A stretch of DNA of 5,972 nt. Source: an uncultured Oscillospiraceae bacterium. Lineage in GTDB: Bacteria > Bacillota > Clostridia > Oscillospirales > Oscillospiraceae. The position numbers and the translations under genes are program-made. Below the pieces are notes generated by a model. That model was given only the letters and a program-made list of their open reading frames with translations. It had not been told where the DNA came from and did no database searches. How positions within the stretch are numbered: the stretch's first letter is position 1; every line of letters starts with the position of its first letter. Location of the stretch: positions 1 through 5,972 of the forward strand of contig CAPGBJ010000057.1 of assembly GCA_948616425.1 (NCBI GenBank). Direction: 5' to 3'. Below, in pieces: positions 1-5,549 of the stretch.

Positions 1-102
1 CTCAACCACCCGCATCCGCAGGCGAAGCATGGCAAAAATCTGTTTCAGTTTGGAAAATTCCTCGGAGCAGTTGTACATCAGTACAGTTCCTGCATTTTTC
101 AT
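1..102 (-). CDS. DUF3783 domain-containing protein, N-terminal 34 residues (runs off left edge)
   Basis: The reading frame opens with ATG at 102-100 and stays open to base 1, giving 34 residues that begin MKNAGTVLMYNCSEEFSKLK and continue into a Met/Arg-rich stretch (MLRLRMRVVE). The short beta-strand-like start followed by a helix is what I recall from clostridial proteins carrying DUF3783, a small domain with no known function. A good Shine-Dalgarno (AGGTGC, complement of 107-112) supports this start. The gene lies only 12 bases downstream of the metY stop codon and has no promoter of its own in that gap, so it is almost certainly cotranscribed with metY. The family call rests on recognising only the first 34 residues, and the missing C-terminal part would be needed to confirm it. 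No signal peptide or membrane segment is visible. Confidence 0.72.
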   Translation of the reverse strand, partial: MKNAGTVLMYNCSEEFSKLKQIFAMLRLRMRVVE

Positions 103-114
103 TTCAGCACCTCA

Positions 115-1398
115 TTACACCTGGGCTAGGGCCTGGTCGATGTCAGCAATCAGATCGGCGGCGTCTTCGATACCGCAGGAGAACCGCACCAGGTCGGGGG
201 TAATGCCGGCAGCTGCGAGCTCCTGGTCATTCATCTGTCGGTGGGTGGTCGATGCGGGGTGGAGGGTGCAGGTACGGGCGTCGGCCACATGGGTCTCAAT
301 GGCGGCCAGCTTCAGATGTTTCATGAAGATTTCGGCAGCGGCCCGCCCGCCCTTGAAGCCAAAGGACACTACACCGCATGTGCCGCTGGGCATATACTTC
401 TGAGTCAGGCTGTAGTACTTGTCCCCCTCCAGACCGGGATAGGTGACAAAGCTGATCTTTGGGTGGGCCTTCAGATACTTGGCCACCGCTAAAGCATTCT
501 CACAGTGCCGGGACATCCGGACATGGAGGCTTTCCAAGCCCAGGTTCAGCAAAAAAGCGTTCTGCGGGGATTGAATGGAGCCGAAGTCTCGCATAAGTTG
601 GGCGGTACACTTGGTGATGAAGGCCCCGCCCTGACCAAACTTTTCTGCATAAGTGATGCCATGGTAGCTGTCGTCAGGGGTGCAGAGGCCAGGAAATTTT
701 TCCTTGTGGGCCATCCAGTCGAACTTGCCGCTGTCCACAATACAGCCGCCTACGCCGGCCCCGTGACCATCCATATATTTGGTGGTGGAGTGGGTGACGA
801 TATCGCAGCCCCACTCAAAGGGACGGCAATTGACGGGGGTAGCAAAGGTGTTATCCACAATCAGAGGCACGCCGTGGGCGTGGGCGGCCTTGGCGAACTT
901 CTCAATGTCCAGGACTGTAAGGGCGGGATTGGCAATGGTCTCGCCAAATACGGCCTTGGTGTTGGGCTGAAAGGCTGCGTTTAACTCCTCCTCAGTGCAG
1001 TCGGGGGAGACAAAGGTAAATTCGATGCCCATTTTTCGCATGGTGACATGGAAAAGATTGTAGGTGCCGCCGTAAATAGTGGAGGAGGCCACCACATGAT
1101 CGCCGCAGTTGGCAATATTGAAAACGGCGTAGAAGTTGGCCGCCTGGCCGGAAGAAGTGAGCATGGCGGCGGTTCCGCCCTCCATATCGCAGATTTTGGC
1201 CGCCACCATGTCGTTCGTAGGGTTCTGGAGGCGAGTATAGAAGTAGCCGCTGGCCTCCAGGTCGAAGAGCTTGCCCATGTCCTCGCTGGTGGCGTATTTG
1301 AAAGTAGTGGACTGGATAATGGGAATTTGCCGGGGTTCACCGTTGCCGGGGGTGTATCCCCCCTGGACGCACTTGGTATTGATGTTATAATTGCTCAT
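115..1398 (-). CDS. metY: O-acetylhomoserine sulfhydrylase / O-acetylhomoserine aminocarboxypropyltransferase
   Basis: This is a cytosolic PLP enzyme of the Cys/Met metabolism family (gamma class). It is expected to make L-homocysteine from O-acetylhomoserine and sulfide, the direct-sulfhydrylation route to methionine. The 427-residue length is normal for MetY, which is longer than the roughly 380-400 residues of MetB/MetC. Visible landmarks are YTRLQNPT at 54-61 (Tyr54 and Arg56 contact PLP phosphate of the neighbouring subunit), SSGQAA at 82-87, the pyridine-binding Asp182 in VDNTFATP, the PLP Schiff-base Lys207 in HSTTKY, the HPASTTH motif around 380-386, and the substrate-carboxylate Arg405 in VRFSCGIED. 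The ATG at 1398 has an AGAAGG ribosome site (complement of 1407-1412) 8 bases upstream and a consensus promoter just beyond it. The DUF3783 gene follows after 12 bases. O-acetylserine may be a side substrate, as in some relatives. The family call is firm; the choice of MetY over cystathionine gamma-synthase rests on length and overall pattern. Confidence 0.93.
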   Translation of the reverse strand: MSNYNINTKCVQGGYTPGNGEPRQIPIIQSTTFKYATSEDMGKLFDLEASGYFYTRLQNPTNDMVAAKICDMEGGTAAMLTSSGQAANFYAVFNIANCGDHVVASSTIYGGTYNLFHVTMRKMGIEFTFVSPDCTEEELNAAFQPNTKAVFGETIANPALTVLDIEKFAKAAHAHGVPLIVDNTFATPVNCRPFEWGCDIVTHSTTKYMDGHGAGVGGCIVDSGKFDWMAHKEKFPGLCTPDDSYHGITYAEKFGQGGAFITKCTAQLMRDFGSIQSPQNAFLLNLGLESLHVRMSRHCENALAVAKYLKAHPKISFVTYPGLEGDKYYSLTQKYMPSGTCGVVSFGFKGGRAAAEIFMKHLKLAAIETHVADARTCTLHPASTTHRQMNDQELAAAGITPDLVRFSCGIEDAADLIADIDQALAQV

Positions 1399-1432
1399 GG
1401 GGAACGCCTTCTTTCTTAGAAACTACACTTAA

Positions 1433-1461
1433 AGAGTACAGAGAAATCCTAATTTTGTCAA
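1433..1461 (-). promoter_or_regulatory. Sigma-A-type promoter for metY
   Basis: On the minus strand, a perfect TTGACA -35 box (1461-1456) is followed after exactly 17 bases by TACTCT (1438-1433), which matches the key positions of TATAAT. Transcription would begin near 1426, about 28 bases before the ATG. That leaves room for the ribosome site but not for a T-box or SAM riboswitch leader. The promoter lies downstream of the hydrolase gene, so metY can be expressed independently of the upstream operon. Confidence 0.82.
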
Positions 1462-1483
1462 GGCCCCGTTTCATGTTTAAACC

Positions 1484-1504
1484 GGCATTTGTCAGACAAA
1501 TGCC
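1484..1504 (-). repeat. Perfect 10-bp inverted repeat (possible weak terminator or operator)
   Basis: GGCATTTGTC and its exact reverse complement GACAAATGCC are separated by one base. The palindrome lies 22 bases downstream of the hydrolase stop codon and 22 bases upstream of the metY -35 box. As RNA it can form an 8-bp stem with a 5-base loop, but on the minus strand it is followed by CCGGTTTAAAC, which has only three T residues, so it is a poor intrinsic terminator. The 8-bp palindrome GTTTAAAC (1475-1482) sits next to it. It may be a terminator for the upstream operon, a transcription-factor operator for metY, or both. It is assigned to the minus strand because both flanking genes are there. 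Confidence 0.55.
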
Positions 1505-1526
1505 CCAAAAACGTAGAGCGTCAGAA

Positions 1527-2369
1527 TCAAAAAGCCAGTACCTGCCCGGTAGCCAGAGCGCGGCAGCTGGGGCCAAATCGTTCCTGAAGAAGGGCCAGGG
1601 CTGACTCACCAGTGCAGTGTCCGGTATATATTTCTTCCACGCCCAGCTCTTTCAAGGTGTCGGCTACCCGATATACATAGTCTGGGGTGCAGTTCATGCC
1701 GCTGTCCCCCTTGCCGAACATATGAAAGCCGCCCACCACGGCAGACACGTGTTGTCCGGGAAGTTGCTCCAGAACACTGCGGACGATATTGACAATGCCG
1801 CCATGGCTGCAGGAGTTAAAGACCACCAATCCACGGGAGCTATTCAGCACTAGGGATTGCTCATGGCGGTAGTCGTCAGGGATAAAGTCGTCCTCTCCGC
1901 GGCGATAGAGCAGATCGGCCGCCTGGCCGACGAAAACTGGATCGTGGACGGAGTTGGGAAGCAGCCAGGCCCCCTCCGCCAGTGAATAGAGGCCCTGAAT
2001 GGGGACAAAGCGCGTAGAGAAATTTGTGTGAATATCTCGGTGAATACCAATATATCGGTGGCCGCCCAATTCCCTGGCAAAATAGGGGCCTGCTGCGCCG
2101 GGCCGGATGTACACCTGGGCCCGGTCATTCATCTGAAAGAAACGGCGGAGCCCGTCAGCGTGGTCATAGTGACCGTGAGATAGCACCACGGCCTCCACTG
2201 CGGACAGATCAACGCCCAAAATTTTGGCATTATCAGCAAATTTCCCGGAGGAGCCGGCGTCCAGAAGCAGTTTTTGTCCCTGGAACTCAATGTACAGTGA
2301 GAGCCCATGTTCTGGCGTCAGCCCGCAGCCCTCCAGAACGCTGTTTTCCATCAGTACAGTTACCTTCAT
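1527..2369 (-). CDS. Metallo-beta-lactamase-fold metal-dependent hydrolase, DHPS-like (COG1237 type)
   Basis: This is a 280-residue cytosolic MBL-fold protein with no signal peptide. The metal motif HGHYDH gives His65, His67, Asp69 and His70. Later histidines that fit metal or active-site positions are His169 (YRHEQ), His189 (SCSHGG), His216 (GGFH) and His251 (TGHCTG). The order SCSHGG, then VVGGFHMFG, then YTGHCTG is typical of the group related to archaeal MJ0888, annotated by homology as 7,8-dihydropterin-6-methyl-4-(ribofuranosyl)aminobenzene 5'-phosphate synthase. Bacterial members have no agreed substrate, and I do not assign one. The start is the ATG at 2369, with GAGGG (complement of 2378-2382) 8 bases upstream inside a purine-rich run that also contains AAGGAG. 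It follows the MATE stop codon by 22 bases and is probably translated from the same mRNA. An alternative frame over 1385-1609 is a shadow. Confidence 0.88.
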   Translation of the reverse strand: MKVTVLMENSVLEGCGLTPEHGLSLYIEFQGQKLLLDAGSSGKFADNAKILGVDLSAVEAVVLSHGHYDHADGLRRFFQMNDRAQVYIRPGAAGPYFARELGGHRYIGIHRDIHTNFSTRFVPIQGLYSLAEGAWLLPNSVHDPVFVGQAADLLYRRGEDDFIPDDYRHEQSLVLNSSRGLVVFNSCSHGGIVNIVRSVLEQLPGQHVSAVVGGFHMFGKGDSGMNCTPDYVYRVADTLKELGVEEIYTGHCTGESALALLQERFGPSCRALATGQVLAF

Positions 2370-2391
2370 GAAAGGTTCCCTCTCCTTCTGA

Positions 2392-3768
2392 TTATGCGTG
2401 GGTCAAATCCCGAACCCAGCTGTCGTTTTGTAGCCGCCAAACGCCTAGGAAACATTTGATAAAGTGTTCTAGCATCATAACCAAATAGACCCATAGAATT
2501 TCAGTTTGCAGTACAAGACCACAGATAATTGCTGCCGGAATGGCGACCAACCATTGGGGACTGGTATCAATGATGGTAGCCATGCGTACGTCGCCTCCTC
2601 CTCGAAGAACTCCCACAATGGCGACGCTGTTAAAGTCTCGGAGGGGCCGTACAACGGCCTGAATTGTCATCATCATAACGGCGACAGAGGCTGACCGCTG
2701 AGACATTTTGAACAGGGGAAATACCCAGGCCGGTGCCAGGAACTGTGCGAAGAGAAACAGCGCCAGCCCGATCACCGATCCACACAGAAAAGCCAGTATA
2801 CACATAGAAGTTCCAGTGCCCCGTACCTTTTGAGGGCGGCCAGCCCCCACCTCGCGTCCGATAATGATGGAGGCGGTGGAGGCCAAGCCAAAGGAGACTA
2901 CCATGCAGATTTTATCCACATTTCCTGCCACAGTGTAGGCCGCGAGTATTTCGGTGCTGCCCGCCATGTGACCCATGATGGTGGGAAAGATGGAGGAGCC
3001 CAGCCCCCAAGTGGTCTCGTTGAACACTACCAAGCCGCCGTAGCGCAGAAAACGGCGGACCATATCCACGCCTGGGCGAAGAAGCAGATGGAGCCGTACA
3101 CGGAGAAAACGGCTGCACATCATGTGGATTACCACGATGATTACTTCCATCATCCGGGCAATCAGAGTGGCCAAGGCGGCTCCCCGCACCCCTAATGCGG
3201 GGGCGCCCAGGTTGCCAAAAATAAATACCCAGTTGAGAAAAGTGTTCAACATCATTGAGGCTACCAGAATATACATACCCAGTTGAGGCCGCTCCATACT
3301 GCGGTAAACTGCTACATACATCATGGTGAAGGCGCTGCACACATAGGAGAGTCCGGCGACAGAACCATATTGGGCGGCCAATTCAATAACATCCTGCTGG
3401 TTGCCAAACAGACTTAAAAATTCTACTGGACAGACGACCAAAATAGCGGCAAAGATGGAGGATACGCTTAGGGCTACCCACATAGCCACTCCCAATACCC
3501 GGTTGATAGACTCCATCTCCTGCTTGCCCCAGTACTGGCTGGTGAGGACAGAGGAGCCGCTCTGTACCCCGAAGATGAACAGCTGGACAACAAACAAAGG
3601 GATGTTGGCCAAGGTCACGGCTGCCATAGGGGCTTCTCCCAGCATACCTACCATAAAGGTGTCTGCCATTCCAAGGGCACTGGTGATAAGATTTTGCAGT
3701 ACAATGGGGGCAGCTAGAAAGACCACCTGTTTGTAAAAACCAGGCTCTTGTCTCATATATGTAAACAC
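2392..3768 (-). CDS. MATE family multidrug/cation efflux transporter
   Basis: This is a 458-residue integral membrane protein with about 12 hydrophobic segments (roughly 14-34, 52-72, 92-113, 135-156, 164-186, 191-216, 240-262, 276-300, 317-342, 358-378, 400-420 and 422-442), the normal size and topology for MATE antiporters. Family landmarks are the N-terminal ADTFMVG motif with Asp36, GVRGAALAT near 193-201, GREVGAG at 304-310 and GVLRGGGDVR at 386-395. Such proteins export drugs or metabolites in exchange for Na+ or H+; neither substrate nor coupling ion can be read from the sequence. The start is GTG at 3768, because AAGGAG lies 7 bases upstream, whereas the next in-frame ATG (3756) would be 19 bases away. 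The gene lies 57 bases after the cysteine desulfurase and 22 bases before the hydrolase with no strong promoter of its own, so cotranscription is likely. Confidence 0.93.
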   Translation of the reverse strand: MFTYMRQEPGFYKQVVFLAAPIVLQNLITSALGMADTFMVGMLGEAPMAAVTLANIPLFVVQLFIFGVQSGSSVLTSQYWGKQEMESINRVLGVAMWVALSVSSIFAAILVVCPVEFLSLFGNQQDVIELAAQYGSVAGLSYVCSAFTMMYVAVYRSMERPQLGMYILVASMMLNTFLNWVFIFGNLGAPALGVRGAALATLIARMMEVIIVVIHMMCSRFLRVRLHLLLRPGVDMVRRFLRYGGLVVFNETTWGLGSSIFPTIMGHMAGSTEILAAYTVAGNVDKICMVVSFGLASTASIIIGREVGAGRPQKVRGTGTSMCILAFLCGSVIGLALFLFAQFLAPAWVFPLFKMSQRSASVAVMMMTIQAVVRPLRDFNSVAIVGVLRGGGDVRMATIIDTSPQWLVAIPAAIICGLVLQTEILWVYLVMMLEHFIKCFLGVWRLQNDSWVRDLTHA

Positions 3769-3801
3769 AGATATGCTCCTTTTTCAAAAAATACAGATAT
3801 G
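3767..3801 (-). repeat. Direct repeat CATATCTGT flanking the MATE ribosome binding site
   Basis: The nine-base word ACAGATATG on the plus strand (CATATCTGT on the minus strand) occurs at 3767-3775 and 3793-3801, 26 bases apart. The second copy as transcribed touches the GTG start codon, and the ribosome site lies between the copies. A TTTTTTGAAAAA mini-palindrome also sits in the spacer. The repeat may be chance in AT-rich DNA or a small regulatory site in the mRNA leader. Confidence 0.4.
3776..3781 (-). promoter_or_regulatory. Ribosome binding site deciding a GTG start for the MATE gene
   Basis: AAGGAG on the minus strand is 7 bases before GTG (3768-3766). The in-frame ATG at codon 5 would be 19 bases from it, too far, so GTG is the better start. 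Confidence 0.75.
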
Positions 3802-3825
3802 GGGGAGATATATCCAGCAAAATGT

Positions 3826-4965
3826 TTATGACAGACTTGTAAACAACTGCTCCTGAGCGGCTTTCAGCCCGGAGACCAGAGCGTCTACATCGGCGCGGTC
3901 TGTGTGGTAGGAAAAACTGATGCGCAACGCACCGTCTCGCTGCTGTTTGGGCAGTTGAAGTGCGGCGAAGACATGACTGGGTTTTCCTTTGTGACAGGCA
4001 GAACCCGAGGATATATATATCCCACGGTCACTGAGGAAGCGAACGATTACTTCACTCTTATAGCCGGGGAGGGAGACTGGAAGGATATGGGGCGCACCCG
4101 CTTGGGTGAGTGTGACCAGACCGGGGACTTTCTGAGTCAGCTGCTGGACAGCATAGGCTTTTAGATTGGCCATATGGTTCAGATCTTCTCGTAGTGATAC
4201 AGAGCCCAGCCGCGCCGCAGTGGCAAAGGCTGCAAGCTGACTGGTGGCCTCAGTTCCAGAGCGCAGACCGCGCTCCTGTCCGCCGCCTCGCATGAAAGGG
4301 GGCAGCTTCAGGCCGTTTCGAATATACAGCGCGCCCACCCCTTTGGGCGCATGGATTTTGTGGCCGCTGATGGATAGGAGATCTACATCCAGCTCATTTG
4401 GAGTAAATGGTACCTTTAAAAAGGCCTGAACGGCGTCACAGTGGAGCAAAGCGGGACAGCCTGTCCTTTTTATGGCGTCAGCTGCCTCTTTGACGGGGAG
4501 AAGGGTGCCCAATTCATTGTTAACCAACATCATGGATACCAAGACTGTGTCAGGGCGGAGGGACTTGGATACTTGATCGGGGTCAATATTCCCATATCGG
4601 TTGGGCCGAAGGTAGGTGACCTCCCAGCCCTGCTGTTCCAGGGACTTACAGGGCTCTAGTACGGCGGCGTGCTCAATGGCTGTAGTAACGATGTGCTTCC
4701 CGTTTCGGCGATTGAGTGCCAACGCCCCTTGGATTGCCCAATTGTCGCTCTCAGAACCGCAGGAGGTGAAGAAAAGCTCCTCTGGCAGACAGCCCAGAGC
4801 CTGGGCAATGTCTATGCGCCAACCTTTCATTTGGGCGGCAGCTTGCGTCCCAAGTGCGTACACGGAGGACGGGTTGCCCCACCCCTGTGTCATGGCTTCC
4901 AGAGCGGCCTGAGCTGCTTCGGGCCTCACTGGTGTGGTAGCGGCATTATCTAAGTAGTGAAACAA
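3826..4965 (-). CDS. Cysteine desulfurase, NifS/IscS-class aminotransferase
   Basis: This PLP-dependent enzyme converts L-cysteine to L-alanine and leaves a persulfide on its active-site cysteine for Fe-S cluster or tRNA/cofactor thiolation. It has 379 residues, the usual length. Visible signatures are YLDNAATTPVRPEA at the N terminus, GSESDNWAIQG near 70-80, His99 in IEHAAV (stacks on PLP), Asp177 and Gln180 in HCDAVQ, PLP Lys203 in SGHKIHAPKG, RSGTE at 235-239, the catalytic Cys324 in SSGSACHKG, and RISFS at 348-352. The loop after the cysteine (HKGKPSHV) resembles the clostridial NifS/NifZ type that often sits beside thiI, more than classical IscS (SGSACTSA). No thiI, iscU or nifU is present; a MATE transporter follows after 57 bases. 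The start is TTG at 4965, supported by a GGAGG site and the canonical N terminus. The physiological sulfur acceptor is unknown. Confidence 0.93.
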   Translation of the reverse strand: MFHYLDNAATTPVRPEAAQAALEAMTQGWGNPSSVYALGTQAAAQMKGWRIDIAQALGCLPEELFFTSCGSESDNWAIQGALALNRRNGKHIVTTAIEHAAVLEPCKSLEQQGWEVTYLRPNRYGNIDPDQVSKSLRPDTVLVSMMLVNNELGTLLPVKEAADAIKRTGCPALLHCDAVQAFLKVPFTPNELDVDLLSISGHKIHAPKGVGALYIRNGLKLPPFMRGGGQERGLRSGTEATSQLAAFATAARLGSVSLREDLNHMANLKAYAVQQLTQKVPGLVTLTQAGAPHILPVSLPGYKSEVIVRFLSDRGIYISSGSACHKGKPSHVFAALQLPKQQRDGALRISFSYHTDRADVDALVSGLKAAQEQLFTSLS

Positions 4966-4970
4966 AGTCT

Positions 4971-4977
4971 CCTCCCC
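4971..4977 (-). promoter_or_regulatory. Ribosome binding site deciding a TTG start for the cysteine desulfurase
   Basis: GGGGAGG on the minus strand lies 5 bases before TTG (4965-4963). The ATG further upstream at 4986-4984 is out of frame, so it cannot start this protein, and the translated N terminus from TTG already matches the family's usual beginning. Confidence 0.7.
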
Positions 4978-5001
4978 CTGTCATATGGAATGGTAACGGC
5001 T

Positions 5002-5030
5002 ATTGTATGCCCATATGAAAGGAAAGTCAA
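5002..5030 (-). promoter_or_regulatory. Sigma-A-type promoter for the desulfurase-MATE-hydrolase operon
   Basis: On the minus strand, TTGACT (5030-5025) is followed after 17 bases by TACAAT (5007-5002), one mismatch from consensus in each box. Transcription would start near 4995, giving a leader of about 30 bases with the ribosome site. A CATATG palindrome lies in the spacer (5012-5017) and another downstream in the leader (4982-4987), 30 bases apart, which could be paired operator half-sites or chance. Confidence 0.82.
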
Positions 5031-5079
5031 GGCTAGATATGTATTAAAAGGTTATAAACACGTCTCCTCTCTTCAAGGG

Positions 5080-5117
5080 AGTTTTGTAAAGAAGTTCCTC
5101 CCAAAACTTTTGTAAAG
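5080..5117 (+). repeat. Direct and inverted repeats in the divergent intergenic region
   Basis: The ten-base word TTTTGTAAAG occurs at 5082-5091 and 5108-5117, a 26-base period. Overlapping it is an inverted repeat, AGTTTTG (5080-5086) against CAAAACT (5102-5108). The repeats lie between the minus-strand operon promoter and the plus-strand small ORF, where a regulator could act on either side. No convincing plus-strand promoter was found in 5040-5160, so the repeats could equally be remnants of a mobile element end. Confidence 0.45.
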
Positions 5118-5171
5118 TCAGATGAGAGTGATTGAATTGCAGGGGAATTAATATATCGGAGGACTTGTATC

Positions 5172-5345
5172 ATGAAAAAGTCAATATTTGAACAGTTGGG
5201 TGGAACCTGGTCTCAGCAAGGGGATTACTTAACGATAGTTAGGTATAACAGAACACTTGCATTGTCAGCGGTGTTTGCAGCAGCGGTGGTCGCTATTTCA
5301 TTGACAGCAACACACTTAGTTTTCAGAAAATCCGAGATAAAATAA
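5172..5345 (+). CDS. Small ORF: TnpV-like N terminus joined to a hydrophobic tail, probable decayed transposon gene
   Basis: This 57-codon ORF starts with ATG at 5172, 8 bases after a strong GGAGGA (5158-5163), and ends with TAA at 5343-5345. Residues 1-20 (MKKSIFEQLGG followed by TWSQQGDYL) resemble the opening of TnpV, an accessory protein of Tn4451-type elements that is usually about 110-130 residues and continues with a Pro/Leu/Glu-rich stretch. Here that continuation is missing. Residues 28-51 form an Ala/Val/Leu-rich segment bracketed by Arg24, Arg27 and Arg52-Lys53, which looks like one membrane helix. No transposase or recombinase is in the window. The likely reading is a deletion remnant of tnpV fused by chance to other DNA; the alternative is a genuine small membrane protein. 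The surrounding DNA looks more AT-rich than its neighbours. A transcription terminator lies about 110 bases downstream. Confidence 0.5.
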   Translation: MKKSIFEQLGGTWSQQGDYLTIVRYNRTLALSAVFAAAVVAISLTATHLVFRKSEIK

Positions 5346-5452
5346 GGATTTCAGCTATGATACTACTACTATTTTCTTGATTATATCGGAGCATAGTCCA
5401 TATAAAAATGAGCTCTCTCGATGATTTTTTCTGAGAAAATTATCCCTTTCAG

Positions 5453-5490
5453 ATGCCGCCAAAAAAACCTGGGCGGCATTTCGCTTTTCT
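5453..5490 (+). terminator. Rho-independent terminator
   Basis: ATGCCGCC (5453-5460) pairs with GGCGGCAT (5472-5479) to give an 8-bp GC-rich stem with an 11-base A-rich loop. It is followed by the T-rich tail TTTCGCTTTTCTT. It would stop plus-strand transcription coming from the small ORF before the lipoprotein promoter. Between the ORF stop (5345) and this hairpin I see no further gene, only AT-rich sequence with very short frames. Confidence 0.8.
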
Positions 5491-5521
5491 TGACCGAATC
5501 TTGACCTTTGCCCATTATGCT
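5488..5521 (+). promoter_or_regulatory. 11-bp tandem repeat plus -10 element upstream of the lipoprotein gene
   Basis: TCTTGACC occurs at 5488-5495 and again at 5499-5506, an exact 11-base period, so the copies fall on the same face of the helix. Nine bases later comes TATGCT (5516-5521), a plausible -10 box. The first TTGACC is 20 bases and the second only 9 bases from it, so neither is a well-spaced -35; the repeats instead cover the -35 region. This arrangement is typical of promoters activated by OmpR/PhoB-family response regulators, which bind direct repeats of about 11 bases. The regulator itself is not in the window, so the assignment is inference. Confidence 0.5.
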
Positions 5522-5549
5522 TAGTCCATCAAAGCAAAGGAGGTCATTT

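Noticed and set aside
29..984. Plus-strand open frames (for example 29-403 and 505-984) opposite metY
   Set aside because: They are antisense shadows of a clear PLP enzyme gene, have no convincing ribosome sites, and their translations show no family motif.
1399..1432. Possible SAM or T-box riboswitch ahead of metY
   Set aside because: The predicted leader is only about 28 bases, far too short for either element, and no S-box or T-box motif is visible upstream.
2912..3820. Minus-strand frames 2912-3340 and 3383-3820 overlapping the MATE gene
   Set aside because: They are alternative frames of the transporter; the 458-residue frame carries the membrane segments and MATE motifs.
3769..3825. 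Terminator or independent promoter between the desulfurase and MATE genes
   Set aside because: No stable GC-rich hairpin with a T-tract is present, and TTGCTG with TCTGTA at 17 bases is too poor a match to sigma-A boxes.
5040..5160. Plus-strand promoter for the small TnpV-like ORF
   Set aside because: TTGAAT (5132) and TATATC (5152) have a spacing of only 14 bases and would start transcription inside the ribosome site; TTGTAA boxes have no -10 at the right distance.
5222..5345. TnpV continuing in another frame after a frameshift
   Set aside because: The other two plus-strand frames contain early stops and at most a short LGITEHL string reminiscent of a later TnpV segment, too little to claim homology.
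5346..5452. Further small genes in the AT-rich spacer before the terminator
   Set aside because: ATG-started frames here stop within about ten codons and lack a good ribosome site.
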